A stretch of DNA of 64,000 bases from positions 2,666,001 to 2,730,000 of the forward strand of contig NZ_JBGNYA010000001.1 in NCBI RefSeq assembly GCF_041477585.1, in the 5' to 3' direction. A program made the position numbers and the translations under genes. Numbering within the stretch: position 1 is the stretch's first letter; the number at the start of each line of letters is the position of its first letter. The DNA comes from Halobellus sp. MBLA0158 (GTDB lineage Archaea; Halobacteriota; Halobacteria; Halobacteriales; Haloferacaceae). Shown in pieces: positions 17,213 through 25,279 of the stretch. The notes beneath the pieces are model-generated. The model made no database searches, was not told where the DNA came from, and saw only the letters and a list, made by a program, of their open reading frames with translations.

Positions 17213-17842
17213 ATGGCACTACAAACAGAACCAGCGGTAAGCAACGAATCTGGTCATCCTTACGCGGGATTGGAGAATGCAGACACGAATTACGCTACTT
17301 GGTTTGATCCGAGAGACGTAGAGCAAACCGAGGAGTTCGAGAGTGATTCCGACTGGCGTAGAACTCGTAAACGTCTCTACTGGAAGCACCAAGACGCCCA
17401 ACATCGAGGCTATCAGAATGGCAAGAAGCGGGGGAACAAACGGTTCCAGACGTACCAATCAAATCAGCACCTGAGCCGCGCCTTCAGTAACGTCCTTGAG
17501 TTGACGGAGTCAGAGAAGATCGAAGCAGAGAGATGGTTCCGATGGCTAAACTTTGACAAGATCGGTCAAGATCTACGAGTGGTTGGTTTCGCTGTGTGTA
17601 TGTATATCGTTGAGTGCGACGAGCGTGATGAGCGTAGGGGAGACCCAAATTCGAAACACGAGTGGCCTCCCGAATTTCTGCGGTACTACGAGACACTCCC
17701 CGCCGAGTTGAAACGACGGTTCCCCAAAGTGTATGGAAAGGTGAGTTACCGGATTCGCTCGTGGTCAATCGGAGAAGACGAACCGGCGAGCGAGAATATG
17801 GACAAGTACGAGATGTACGATGCTCAGTTCTGGAGGAAATGA
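17213..17842 (+). CDS. Hypothetical protein of the tRNA-Glu element
   Basis: 209 residues starting MALQTEPAVSNESGHPYAGL. The middle is basic and helical (KRLYWKHQDAQHRGYQNGKK, GNKRFQTYQSN), then LTESEKIEAERWFRWLNFDK. This could fit a nucleic-acid-binding or regulatory protein. No catalytic motif is visible and I do not recognise the family. It reads away from the restriction gene, and the 300 bp between them must hold divergent promoters. Coding quality looks genuine: no internal low-complexity and balanced acidic/basic content. Confidence 0.6.
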   Translation: MALQTEPAVSNESGHPYAGLENADTNYATWFDPRDVEQTEEFESDSDWRRTRKRLYWKHQDAQHRGYQNGKKRGNKRFQTYQSNQHLSRAFSNVLELTESEKIEAERWFRWLNFDKIGQDLRVVGFAVCMYIVECDERDERRGDPNSKHEWPPEFLRYYETLPAELKRRFPKVYGKVSYRIRSWSIGEDEPASENMDKYEMYDAQFWRK

Positions 17843-17857
17843 AGGAGGGGGAGGAGG

Positions 17858-17871
17858 GGGTATATATACCC
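17858..17871. promoter_or_regulatory. Perfect 14-bp palindrome GGGTATATATACCC
   Basis: It lies 16 bp after the stop of the 209-residue gene and follows a purine-rich GGAGG-like run. It could act as an operator over a TATA element or as part of a transcript end. The sequence is exactly self-complementary. Confidence 0.45.
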
Positions 17872-17947
17872 GTTACCATTCCATAGAGTGAGGCGGGTTG
17901 CGAACGGCGAGTGAGCATCCCTCCCGATTCTCGAAGGAATGGATCTC

Positions 17948-18520
17948 CGAGGTTAAATGCGATGAGGGGTGGTTAGTGGGTAAGTGACTTAGAAGCGAGA
18001 ACTAATCCACGTTGAGTAAAATCGAGAGCTAAACCGCGAGGTCAATTCTCTGAGGTTAAATGCGATGACGCCACGTTTGGAACAGAGATCAAAAGAGAGG
18101 ACTAAAACTCGGTGGGTTACTTCTTGAACTACATCGTACTGAAACAGTATATAAATCCACAAGAACTAATCCGCCGTATTCTCCGGTAAGAGATCTCGGA
18201 GATATAATTCTCCGATTAAAATTGATTACCTCCATTCATACTGCCTGTCCCGTCTAATTCTTTCTCTCCTGAGTTCTGCCGCTTAAGCTACCCTCAATTC
18301 CCACCTCTCAGAGAAAATTTCTCGCGGCGACTTACTGAATACCCGCGCGCGTTCGCCCGACCGTGTGCTAACCGGGGCGGGCGCGCGACGAAGTGCTGTA
18401 CTACTGTGAACTAATCCGCCGAGGTTCAGCGCGATGAGCCGGTGCTTGAACTACAGCCGGTAGATCTCTGAGAATCGAAATCGGCGTTATCCTGTTACAC
18501 CCCCGCCTCATCGCACTCCA
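17948..18520. repeat. Dispersed repeats with core GAGGTTAAATGCGATGAG
   Basis: Copies: 17,948-17,967 (CGAGGTTAAATGCGATGAGG), 18,051-18,070 (TGAGGTTAAATGCGATGACG), 18,420-18,439 (CGAGGTTCAGCGCGATGAGC), and on the other strand 18,501-18,520 (core TGCGATGAGGCG). A companion motif GAACTAATCCGCC occurs at 18,163-18,175 and 18,408-18,420, where it abuts the third copy, with a weaker copy near 17,999. Spacings are about 100, 370 and 80 bp. The element also has GCGATGAGGC at 11,827 and a near match at 12,915 outside genes. Confidence 0.55.
18196..18215. promoter_or_regulatory. Inverted repeat TCGGAGA-TATAAT-TCTCCGA
   Basis: Two perfect 7-base arms flank TATAAT. Another TCTCCG half-site lies just upstream at about 18,179. 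The layout suggests a dimeric repressor site covering a TATA box; which gene it controls is unclear because no gene starts within 350 bp to the right. Confidence 0.4.
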
Positions 18521-18584
18521 AATTAGGTTGTAGCTCTGTGTCTTGGAATCGGTACGAGTATCTCACTCCCGATGAGCCGACCTC

Positions 18585-18851
18585 TCACGATGACCGCTCA
18601 CTCGGGAACCACACCAGAGAGTTCCCAACCATCTTTGCGTCCACGTCGCCCTCATCGCGTAGCCGACGGAGACGGTAATCTGCGTTGCGCCGTGTACATC
18701 CGACTGCTTCCGCGACCTCCTGCGTTGACGCCGGCTGTTGCTCGCGGACAGCTTCGAGGAAAGCCTCATCGGGATACTTCTCTCGTCCATCGCTCGCCTC
18801 ATCGCCCATATACGCGAGAAGGAGACGACGTGTATTAGATCTTTCCCACAT
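18585..18851 (-). CDS. Winged-helix DNA-binding regulator
   Basis: 88 residues starting MWERSNTRRLLLAYMGDEAS. Residues about 29-75 form a winged helix: FLEAVREQQPASTQEVAEAV, recognition helix GCTRRNADYRLRRLRDEG, and a wing DVDAKMVGNSLVWF. It resembles small ArsR/MarR-like and 'HTH domain' proteins of haloarchaeal plasmids. Its start codon lies inside a palindrome, and a second similar palindrome lies 13 bp upstream, so it probably controls itself and the divergent SWIM gene. Confidence 0.78.
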   Translation of the reverse strand: MWERSNTRRLLLAYMGDEASDGREKYPDEAFLEAVREQQPASTQEVAEAVGCTRRNADYRLRRLRDEGDVDAKMVGNSLVWFPSERSS

Positions 18852-18857
18852 AGGAAA
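18842..18857. promoter_or_regulatory. Operator-like palindrome over the regulator start codon
   Basis: TTTCCCACATAGGAAA: arms TTTCC and GGAAA around a 6-bp centre that contains the start codon (CAT at 18,849-18,851 on the plus strand). It pairs with the palindrome at 18,870-18,883, and both fit TTCCxAxxxxGGAA-like half-sites. The DNA between them is AT-rich (AATTATAAG), a likely TATA element. Confidence 0.5.
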
Positions 18858-18869
18858 TTATAAGTCATC

Positions 18870-18883
18870 TTCCTGCGTAGGAA
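18870..18883. promoter_or_regulatory. Second operator-like palindrome upstream of the regulator
   Basis: TTCCTGCGTAGGAA: arms TTCCT and AGGAA around GCGT. It lies 12 bp from the first palindrome on the far side of the AT-rich TATA-like core. Together the pair brackets the intergenic promoter between the regulator and the rightward SWIM gene. Confidence 0.5.
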
Positions 18884-18978
18884 AAGTCGAGAAGGTCGCC
18901 GTCCCTTGGGGCGTAGTTCCGTGAAAACGCCCGGCGTTGCACCGCCGGACGATGGCCTTCTATGGAGTTAGAACGCCA

Positions 18979-19509
18979 ATGGAAGATAGCACGACGACGG
19001 CTGATAAGCGCATCGCTGAGCAACTAAACTACGGCGCGAAAACAGCGAAGCGGGTTACGTGGGAGGCGTGGGAGTTCTCGATTGAAGCGCCTCACCTCGT
19101 CAGAGTGACGAACGCGAGTTACGGGTGTGAGAAAGACGAACACAGTTACCTCGTTGGTGCCGAGGATCGCGACGGGCTACTCGTTCCGGCAGAGTGTGAG
19201 TGCCCGGCGGATATGTACAACGAGGAGTATGACTGCAAGCACAAAGTCGCTCTCGCGACTATTGGTGGACCTCTCGTTCTACGAGCCGCTGTTGACCTCC
19301 CGACTCCGGGGGTTGAGGGCCGCAAGACTACCTCGCACACGTTGAAGGACAAGCTCCGAGCCGATGGTGGGGCGATCTCCGAGGAATCACGCGAGGACGG
19401 CGCGAGCGTCATCGGAGACGAACGCGAAGAGTGTGACTGTGCAGAACTCTCGGGTGATTTTCCGTGCTTTCGGTGCTTTATAAGTGGGGAGAAGATGCTC
19501 CCCGAGTAG
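18979..19509 (+). CDS. SWIM zinc-finger protein
   Basis: 176 residues from ATG 18,979 (MEDSTTTADKRIAEQLNYGA); an ATG at 18,952 is also in frame. The SWIM signature is ECECPADMYNEEYDCKHKVA at about 83-102, with ligands Cys-x-Cys...Cys-x-His. A preceding strand region (LVRVTNASYGCEKDEHSYLV) is typical. A second Cys cluster ends the protein (ECDCAELSGDFPCFRCF). SWIM proteins bind DNA or proteins, and haloarchaea have many on plasmids and elements. It is divergent from the winged-helix gene, sharing its palindromic control region. Confidence 0.82.
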   Translation: MEDSTTTADKRIAEQLNYGAKTAKRVTWEAWEFSIEAPHLVRVTNASYGCEKDEHSYLVGAEDRDGLLVPAECECPADMYNEEYDCKHKVALATIGGPLVLRAAVDLPTPGVEGRKTTSHTLKDKLRADGGAISEESREDGASVIGDEREECDCAELSGDFPCFRCFISGEKMLPE

Positions 19510-19519
19510 ACCGCTCGTT

Positions 19520-20179
19520 TTACGCGAGGCTATATTCGGAGATTCCGTGATCGGAAAGGTGGTATCTCCGAGCGTTTGGCCTCAATTCAATTTTGTCGTA
19601 AGAATCCGGCTTGTCAAATTCACTTTCCTCTACCGCATCCACTACCTCGTTGAGTTTCGATCTACGCTCTCTCGCTCGTCCTCGGCGGATGTACTCTTCC
19701 AGTTCTTTTGGCTCTTCGTCAACTGCTTCTGCGATTACTTCTCGGAGAGTCTCCCCGTCTTCATTTGTCGGTGGAGGGCCATCGGCAACTGCAGTACCAT
19801 CTCCGCTGGACGTACCATCCATCGCATCTATATGGCTAATAGCCCGTTCACACTCATCTTGAACCGCAGGAGCGAAGTCATCACCCATTACAAACTCATC
19901 GTCACGTTGTCGGATGATGTACCAATCAGGGCCATCATCAGGCACAAAGCTCTCGATAACTGGATCTTCATCGGTATTCCCAACACTGGTTTCGAGATTA
20001 CAGGATAGGTCTATCCCCATCTCATCAATTGCCTTACCAATGTCTCTTTGGGTGAGGTAAGGTCCTTCAGAGCGAGTCTTAACCCAGTGATGGGCGGCGA
20101 GGACTGCCACCTGATCGTTAATACTATCCTCTGTCTGGTGTCGTGATTTGTAATCGTTGACGAGATCGCGGAAGCTCAC
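19520..20179 (-). CDS. Hypothetical protein of the tRNA-Glu element
   Basis: 219 residues from a GTG start (SFRDLVNDYKSRHQTEDSIN). The N-terminal about 75 residues look like a helical DNA-binding or regulatory domain (QVAVLAAHHWVKTRSEGPYL, TQRDIGKAIDEMG, reminiscent of a winged helix). A disordered linker (TSSGDGTAVADGPPPTNEDG) and a C-terminal charged helix follow. It converges tail to tail with the SWIM gene, 10 bp apart. I do not recognise a family. Confidence 0.6.
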   Translation of the reverse strand: MSFRDLVNDYKSRHQTEDSINDQVAVLAAHHWVKTRSEGPYLTQRDIGKAIDEMGIDLSCNLETSVGNTDEDPVIESFVPDDGPDWYIIRQRDDEFVMGDDFAPAVQDECERAISHIDAMDGTSSGDGTAVADGPPPTNEDGETLREVIAEAVDEEPKELEEYIRRGRARERRSKLNEVVDAVEESEFDKPDSYDKIELRPNARRYHLSDHGISEYSLA

Positions 20180-20619
20180 GGATGGAAGGGGCCGACTTCT
20201 GAGTACTGCACCTTCCGGCAGTAAGATTTACATCGAACCCTACGAATTGTCGGCTGTCGTCACGAAGGTTCAGACTCCTGTCGGAAGGGATTGTGCGAAC
20301 CTGCTGGCACAGGTTCGAATCAATTCCACTTTCCTGAGAGTAGGACATACTTACCTTGGCCTACCCTATGGTATATTCTCTAAACTTAAAAATGGTGGGT
20401 TACTAATAATTACATAATGGTTGTTGGGTCTGTGTTTAAGTGGGCCTAAATTCACTCAAGAGCCATAATCCAAAATCTGATTATTCAGGTAATTAAATGT
20501 AATTGCCACTTCCTGCCGGCCTAATATTGTCATCCGAACCTCATAGCTACCAAAATCTTCCAATCCGCTTTCATCCAGCAATAGAGAAGATAGACGATAA
20601 TCAGGATCGCTACCGGGGA
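20180..20619. other. AT-rich gene-free stretch with one hairpin
   Basis: 440 bp with no convincing gene; the small frames present lack starts, domain features or codon bias. A perfect 8-bp hairpin at 20,296-20,317 has arms CGAACCTG and CAGGTTCG and loop CTGGCA. The following GGTTCGAATC is reminiscent of a tRNA T-loop. AT-rich DNA around 20,375-20,420 may hold promoters. Confidence 0.35.
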
Positions 20620-21042
20620 TTATCCATTCAGATTACGCTCGGTAAATTCGTTCTCGACAAGCGTCTGAATCCCACTCTCCTCGACGGACTGGAGATACCG
20701 CAACTGGTCGTCGGTTAGTTCCGAGACTGCAAAGCTCGCCGCCTCATCGCACTCCATCTCGATCTCCTCAAACGCGCCCAACTCCTCGAAGATGCGGAGA
20801 CGGATGTACCGACCGACTGTCTTGCTTCGTCGGGAGAACGTGTCGTGGAGATCAAGGAGTTCCTCTACGGGCGCATCAGGAACGGGTTTCTCCTCGGGGA
20901 TAGCCACGGAGACAAGCCCGAGTCCTTCCGTGAGGATCTCCACCTCGATGAGGTCGCGGATCTCCTCGTCGTCAGTCTCCCGGTGCAAGTCGATGAGCGC
21001 GGCGATGAGGGGCGTGCCGGATGGGAAGTGGTTTTCGTCCAT
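20620..21042 (-). CDS. Hypothetical acidic protein next to the integrase
   Basis: 140 residues (MDENHFPSGTPLIAALIDLH). Predominantly helical and strongly acidic, with DDEEIRDLIEVEILTEGLGL and LTDDQLRYLQSVEESGIQTL. The 3-bp gap to the integrase stop, same strand, suggests co-transcription with it. It could be a recombination directionality factor or modulator by position only; there is no sequence proof. GAT-GAG codon pairs are more frequent than in host genes. Confidence 0.6.
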   Translation of the reverse strand: MDENHFPSGTPLIAALIDLHRETDDEEIRDLIEVEILTEGLGLVSVAIPEEKPVPDAPVEELLDLHDTFSRRSKTVGRYIRLRIFEELGAFEEIEMECDEAASFAVSELTDDQLRYLQSVEESGIQTLVENEFTERNLNG

Positions 21043-21045
21043 TCG

Positions 21046-22152
21046 TTATCCCATCCGTTCGAGTGCTTCCTGTCGGTGTTCCACCGGGACGTTGTCGTAC
21101 TGCATCGTTGTTTGCTCGCTCTTGTGTCGGAGTTGGGCCTTCGTCGCGGCGAGATCTCGCTCGTGCGTCATCGCGGTGCCCACGGAATGACGGCACGCGT
21201 ACCAGCTCATCTTACGATTCTCGGTCGGTATCCCTGCCTCATCGCAGAGCTTCACGAGGAGACGGCGAAGGCTGTGTGACTGATACGGGTTCCCCTCTCG
21301 GGTGAGCCACAGTTCCTCGCGTCCATCGTATCGGTCGTACTGCTCGCGTTCATCGAGCCACCGTTGCAGTCCGTCAGCGGTTCGGTCGGTAAGCCCGACT
21401 ACCCAATTCCCCTCGTTCTTCGCTGAGTCTTCTTTCGGGATTCGGAGTACGCCGTTCTCCACGTCAACCCACGATACCTTCGCGCGTTCGACCTCGATGG
21501 GTCGAAGCCCGGCATCGAGACTCGTCCAGACTAACGAGGTGAACTTCCAGCCGTTAGCGCGCTCCCAATCATCGGGCGTGACCTCGGCCTTCGGCTTCCC
21601 GAACCGCTGTGCGAGGTGAGCCTTCCACCGGGTACGCTCCTCGGGAGAGAGGCTACTGTAGTGTGGGATCGAACCGTACTGTAGCGCGGCCTCGCGGATC
21701 TTCTTTCGCTCCTCGATGGTGAGGTATTCGCGGGGGCCGCCGCTACTGGAGTTGCTGAAGGACCGCTCGGACTCCCACTCGTCGGCGTTCTTCTCGTGCG
21801 CGAGCCATTTGTAGTACCGCTTGATCGCCTTCTGCGTGTTCGCCTTGTGGGTCGCAGAGTCGTCGGTGTAGAGCAGTTCCTTCATATACTCATCCGCGTG
21901 TTCGTGTGTGAGCGTCAGCGTGTAGCCGCCTTCTTGCTCCCACGCCCACCGGCAGAACTGATCGGTCCGGTACGCGGTGTTGGTGATCGTGTCCCGACTG
22001 TACCCTTCGGCCATCTCCGGATCTTTCCCGAGGTAGATGAGCCAGCGGATGAACTCCGCGCGGTGGTTCCGATAGTCGATGAGTTCCTTCTCGCTGAGGA
22101 CACCTCGACTGTGTCGGGTGGTTACGGGGAAATCTTGGGGTTCAAATCCCAT
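21046..22152 (-). CDS. Tyrosine recombinase (integrase) of the tRNA-Glu element
   Basis: 368 residues. A SAM-like core-binding domain spans about 25-125 (RHDF-like helices around HEHADEYMKELL). The catalytic domain has R217 in LDAGLRPIEV, the R321-H322 pair in WYACRHSVGT, H343 in LRHKSEQTTMQYDN and nucleophile Y352. The first His of the HxxR box is replaced by Tyr (Y318). It reads away from tRNA-Glu, 150 bp from it. A TATA-like CTTAAAAC sits about 24 bp before the ATG, predicting a leaderless mRNA. It would cut and join at the 69-bp repeat. Confidence 0.92.
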   Translation of the reverse strand: MGFEPQDFPVTTRHSRGVLSEKELIDYRNHRAEFIRWLIYLGKDPEMAEGYSRDTITNTAYRTDQFCRWAWEQEGGYTLTLTHEHADEYMKELLYTDDSATHKANTQKAIKRYYKWLAHEKNADEWESERSFSNSSSGGPREYLTIEERKKIREAALQYGSIPHYSSLSPEERTRWKAHLAQRFGKPKAEVTPDDWERANGWKFTSLVWTSLDAGLRPIEVERAKVSWVDVENGVLRIPKEDSAKNEGNWVVGLTDRTADGLQRWLDEREQYDRYDGREELWLTREGNPYQSHSLRRLLVKLCDEAGIPTENRKMSWYACRHSVGTAMTHERDLAATKAQLRHKSEQTTMQYDNVPVEHRQEALERMG

Positions 22153-22172
22153 CAGAAAACCCCCTCAAACAG

Positions 22173-22180
22173 TTTTAAGC
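22173..22180 (-). promoter_or_regulatory. TATA box of the integrase
   Basis: CTTAAAAC on the minus strand, centred about 24 bp upstream of the ATG at 22,152. The spacing fits a leaderless transcript, the usual haloarchaeal arrangement. Confidence 0.45.
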
Positions 22181-22301
22181 CTGACAGATCCCCGAATCGC
22201 ACGACTGCGCGGGGGTAACGGTTCAATCGAATCGACTTGGCTTTTGGTGGATTCATCGGTTTTCTCCACCACGGCTGAATTCAGACGGTAGAAGGCCTCT
22301 T

Positions 22302-22377
<76 letters not shown>

Positions 22378-22483
22378 CCGCATCACTACGTCGCGGTCAG
22401 ACCTGTTTAAATATTCCGTTACGGAAGCGGTACGGCACGGTTTCGCGCACGTCTCGGGGGTGGGCGCGTTCACCTCCGCGCTC

Positions 22484-24463
22484 TCATTTCCCCTCGAATT
22501 CGGGCTCGTGATCGCCCATAAACGCGGTCATCCCCGTCATCAGATCGTCGGTGTCGAAGAGCAGCCCGAACGACTGCGCCTCGACGTCGAGCCCGGCGTC
22601 GACGTCGTCCCAGCCGCGGTGCATCGCGCGCTTTGTGTACCGCTGGGCGATCGGCGGCCCGGCGGCGAGGTCCCGCGCCAGCTCGAAGGCGCGCTCTTCG
22701 AACTCGGCGTTCGGAACGGCCTCGGTGACGAAGCCGTACTCGACCATCGTCTCGGCGTCGTAGCGGTCGGCGGTGAAGATGATCTCCTTGGCGCGGCCCA
22801 TCCCGACGATCCGCGGCAGCCGAACGGTGCCGCCCCAGCCGGGGAGCAAGCCGAGGTCGTATTCGGGCTGGCCGAACTCCGAGCGCTCGGAGGCGATTCT
22901 GAGGTCCGCACCCATCGCGAGTTCCATCCCGCCGCCGAGGCAGTAGCCGTCGATGCCGGCGACGACCGGAAGCTCCGCGGATTCGAGCCGCCCCATCGTC
23001 TCTTGGCCCTTCCGGGAGAGGTCCGCGGCGGTGTTGACGTCGCCGACGCCGCCGGCCATCGATTGGATGTCCGCGCCCGCCGAAAAGGCGCGGTCGCCGG
23101 CGCCGGTGACGAGAATCGCTCGGACCGCGTCGTCGGCCTCGAAGCGCTCGACGACGTCCGCGAGGTCGTCGAGGAGTTCTCCGGTGATCGTGTTCATCCG
23201 GTGGGGCCGGTCCAGCCGGACGTGGCCGACGCGCTCGCGGACCTCCACCGTCAGCGTCTCGTAGTCGTATCCGTCGTCGGCGTCGCCGTCGCCGCCCGCG
23301 TGGAACCGCTCGCCCGCGTCAGCGAGCTCGCGCAGGTACGAGACGGGCTCGTAGCGCTCGGCGCCGGTCGCCTCGTAGCGGGCGTCGAGCACGTCGAGCA
23401 GGTCGCCGAGCCCCGCCTCGTCGACCATCTTCGCGGGGCCGTCGGACCACCGGCCGCCGAGCTTGACCGCGGTGTCGATGGCCTCGGGGTCGGCGACGCC
23501 CTCGCTCACGAGCCCCGCGACCTCGTTCGCGAGCACGGCGAGCAGGCGGTCGGCGACGTCGTCGCGGGTCTGGTCGGACGGCACCTGCGCGCCATCGCCG
23601 TCGGCGTAGTCGTAGAAGCCCGCGCCCGTCTTCTTGCCGAGGTCGCCGGCCTCGACCTTCGATTCGAGCACGGGCGCCGGGCGGTAGCGCTCGCCGAGTT
23701 CCTCGTGCATATAGTCGAGGACGTGGTAGCCGACGTCGATCCCGACCTGGTCTGCGAGCTCGAAGGCGCCCATCGGCAGGCCGAGCCCGTACTTCGCCGT
23801 CGAGTCGACCTCGGCGACGGTGGCCTCGTCGGTCTCGACGAGCCACGCGGCCTCGTTCATCAGCGGCACCAGGATGCGATTGACGATGAAGCCCGGGCTG
23901 TCCTTGCGGACCCGGACGGGGGTCTTGCCCATCTCGACCGCGAGGTCCTCGATCAGTTCCAGGGTCGACTCGTCGGTCGCGTCGCCGGCGATGACCTCGA
24001 CGAGCTCCATCCGGACGGGCGGATTGAAAAAGTGCATCCCGCAGAAGCGCTCGGGGCGCTCTGTCACCGCGGCGAGTTCGGTGACAGAGAGGCTGGAGGT
24101 GTTCGTCGCGAAGACCGTCCGGTCGGGCGCGGCGGCTTCGAGGTCGTCGTAGACGTCCTTCTTGATCGCCATCTTCTCCGGGACGGCCTCGATGACGACG
24201 TCCGCGTCGTCGACGGCGGCCGCGAGGTCGACGTGGCCCGAGACCCGATCGAGCGCCGCGTCGGCGTCCGCCCGCTCGATCTGGCCCTGCTCTGTGAGTT
24301 TGTCGAGGGACCACTCGATGCTCTCGATCCCGTCGTCGACGAGCTCGGATTCGATGTCGCGGAGGCGGACCTCGAACCCCGCGAGGGCGGCGACCTCCGC
24401 GATTCCGTGGCCCATACTGCCCGCGCCGAGAACCGTGATGACGTTGACGTCTTCGATCTCCAT
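22484..24463 (-). CDS. 3-hydroxyacyl-CoA dehydrogenase / enoyl-CoA hydratase fusion
   Basis: 659 residues from ATG 24,463 (MEIEDVNVITVLGAGSMGHG). The NAD-binding Rossmann motif VLGAGSMGHGIAEVAALAG is at about 10-28. HADH motifs follow (VFATNTSSLSVTELA, CGMHFFNPPVRMELVEV), then the helical C-domain (GFIVNRILVPLMNEA). From about residue 400 an enoyl-CoA hydratase fold begins (VRLDRPHRMNTITGELLDDL) with oxyanion-hole stretches RAFSAGADIQSM and GYCLGGGMELAMGADLRIAS. Both middle steps of beta-oxidation are thus in one chain, with HADH first, as in many haloarchaea. Not in an operon with its neighbours. Confidence 0.93.
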   Translation of the reverse strand: MEIEDVNVITVLGAGSMGHGIAEVAALAGFEVRLRDIESELVDDGIESIEWSLDKLTEQGQIERADADAALDRVSGHVDLAAAVDDADVVIEAVPEKMAIKKDVYDDLEAAAPDRTVFATNTSSLSVTELAAVTERPERFCGMHFFNPPVRMELVEVIAGDATDESTLELIEDLAVEMGKTPVRVRKDSPGFIVNRILVPLMNEAAWLVETDEATVAEVDSTAKYGLGLPMGAFELADQVGIDVGYHVLDYMHEELGERYRPAPVLESKVEAGDLGKKTGAGFYDYADGDGAQVPSDQTRDDVADRLLAVLANEVAGLVSEGVADPEAIDTAVKLGGRWSDGPAKMVDEAGLGDLLDVLDARYEATGAERYEPVSYLRELADAGERFHAGGDGDADDGYDYETLTVEVRERVGHVRLDRPHRMNTITGELLDDLADVVERFEADDAVRAILVTGAGDRAFSAGADIQSMAGGVGDVNTAADLSRKGQETMGRLESAELPVVAGIDGYCLGGGMELAMGADLRIASERSEFGQPEYDLGLLPGWGGTVRLPRIVGMGRAKEIIFTADRYDAETMVEYGFVTEAVPNAEFEERAFELARDLAAGPPIAQRYTKRAMHRGWDDVDAGLDVEAQSFGLLFDTDDLMTGMTAFMGDHEPEFEGK

Positions 24464-24604
24464 ACGTCGTCGTGGGCGGCGTCGCGTTTCAACGTTTCTT
24501 TGACTCGGAAAAGAAACGTGAGAGGCGTTTATTTCTCTCCGTTCTGCTTGCCGAACGTCGTCGACGGAAGTGGGACTCGGCGGTGACAGTGACCGCACTC
24601 AGTA

Positions 24605-25168
24605 TCAATCGACCGCGCGCCAGAGGTATCGACTCGCGTAGCTCCGGTACGGCCGCCACCGCTCGGCGTGGTCGACCATCGCCGTGCGGTCGCCGTCCGC
24701 GAAGCCGTAGAGTTCGGCCATCCCCGCGCGGATACCGAGGTCCTCGACGGGGAAGACGTCGGGACGGCCGAGCACGAAGATGAGGTACATCTTCGCGGTC
24801 CAGGTCCCGACCCCGCGGATCTCGGTCAGTGTCGCGATCACCGCCTCGTCGTCGGCGTCGGCGAGCCCTTCGCGCGTCAGGTCGCGCTCGCGGAACGCCT
24901 CGGCGACGTTGCGGACGTACTCGATCTTCTGTCGGGAGAGGCCGACGTCTCGGAGGGTCGCCTCGTCGGCGCCGAGCACGCCGCTGGGAGTCACTTCGAC
25001 GCGGTCGAACAGGCGCTCGCGGATCGCCGCCGCGGAGTCGGTCGAGAGTTGTTGGTTCACGATCGCGACCACGAGGCGCTCGAACTCGTCGTCGGCCGTG
25101 CCGATCGGCAGGTCGCCGTGGCGGTCGACGAGCGATCCCAGTTTCGGATCGGAGCGTACCGGATCCAT
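24605..25168 (-). CDS. DNA-3-methyladenine glycosylase (AlkA-like, HhH-GPD)
   Basis: 187 residues from ATG 25,168 (MDPVRSDPKLGSLVDRHGDL); the longer frame upstream is antisense to the GNAT gene. The helix-hairpin-helix is LTEIRGVGTWTAKMYLIFVL at about 117-136, followed by the catalytic Asp in VFPVEDLGIRAG. The N-terminal half has the FERLVVAIVNQQLS signature of the superfamily. It removes alkylated bases in base excision repair. It is shorter than E. coli AlkA because the N-terminal beta domain is absent, as is usual in archaea. Confidence 0.88.
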   Translation of the reverse strand: MDPVRSDPKLGSLVDRHGDLPIGTADDEFERLVVAIVNQQLSTDSAAAIRERLFDRVEVTPSGVLGADEATLRDVGLSRQKIEYVRNVAEAFRERDLTREGLADADDEAVIATLTEIRGVGTWTAKMYLIFVLGRPDVFPVEDLGIRAGMAELYGFADGDRTAMVDHAERWRPYRSYASRYLWRAVD

Positions 25169-25245
25169 CGGCCGAACGTGAGGCGGCCGCGGTGAAAGCG
25201 TCGTCGCTCGCCGGCGGGGGAGAGAGCGGAAGGGGACGGATCCGA

Positions 25246-25255
25246 CGATATATCC
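25246..25255 (+). promoter_or_regulatory. TATA box of the GNAT gene
   Basis: CGATATATCC, centred about 29 bp before the ATG at 25,280, predicts an almost leaderless transcript. Confidence 0.45.
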
Positions 25256-25279
25256 GTCTCCCGGGCGAACGCGGCGTCT

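Larger units (their letters stand above)
17843..18584. other. Gene-free region with repeats and palindromes (candidate origin or control region)
   Basis: 742 bp without a credible gene, AT-rich in its middle. It contains three direct copies and one reverse relative of a motif around GAGGTTAAATGCGATGAG, several GAACTAATCC motifs, a perfect 14-bp palindrome at 17,858-17,871, a 7+6+7 inverted repeat around TATAAT at 18,196-18,215, and GC-rich complementary tracts near 18,343-18,389. A mix of iterated motifs and AT-rich DNA suits a replication origin or a shared regulatory centre. No replication protein is recognised in the element, so this stays open. Confidence 0.5.

Noticed and set aside
17843-18584. 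CRISPR array in the repeat region
   Set aside because: The repeats are imperfect, unequally spaced (about 100, 370 and 80 bp) and too few; no cas genes are nearby.
20157-20718. Small plus-strand frames between the two unknown genes
   Set aside because: No start context, no domain, and they overlap the ends of better minus-strand genes.
22460-24586. 708-codon plus-strand frame opposite the HADH-ECH gene
   Set aside because: Antisense shadow; the minus-strand protein has complete catalytic motifs.
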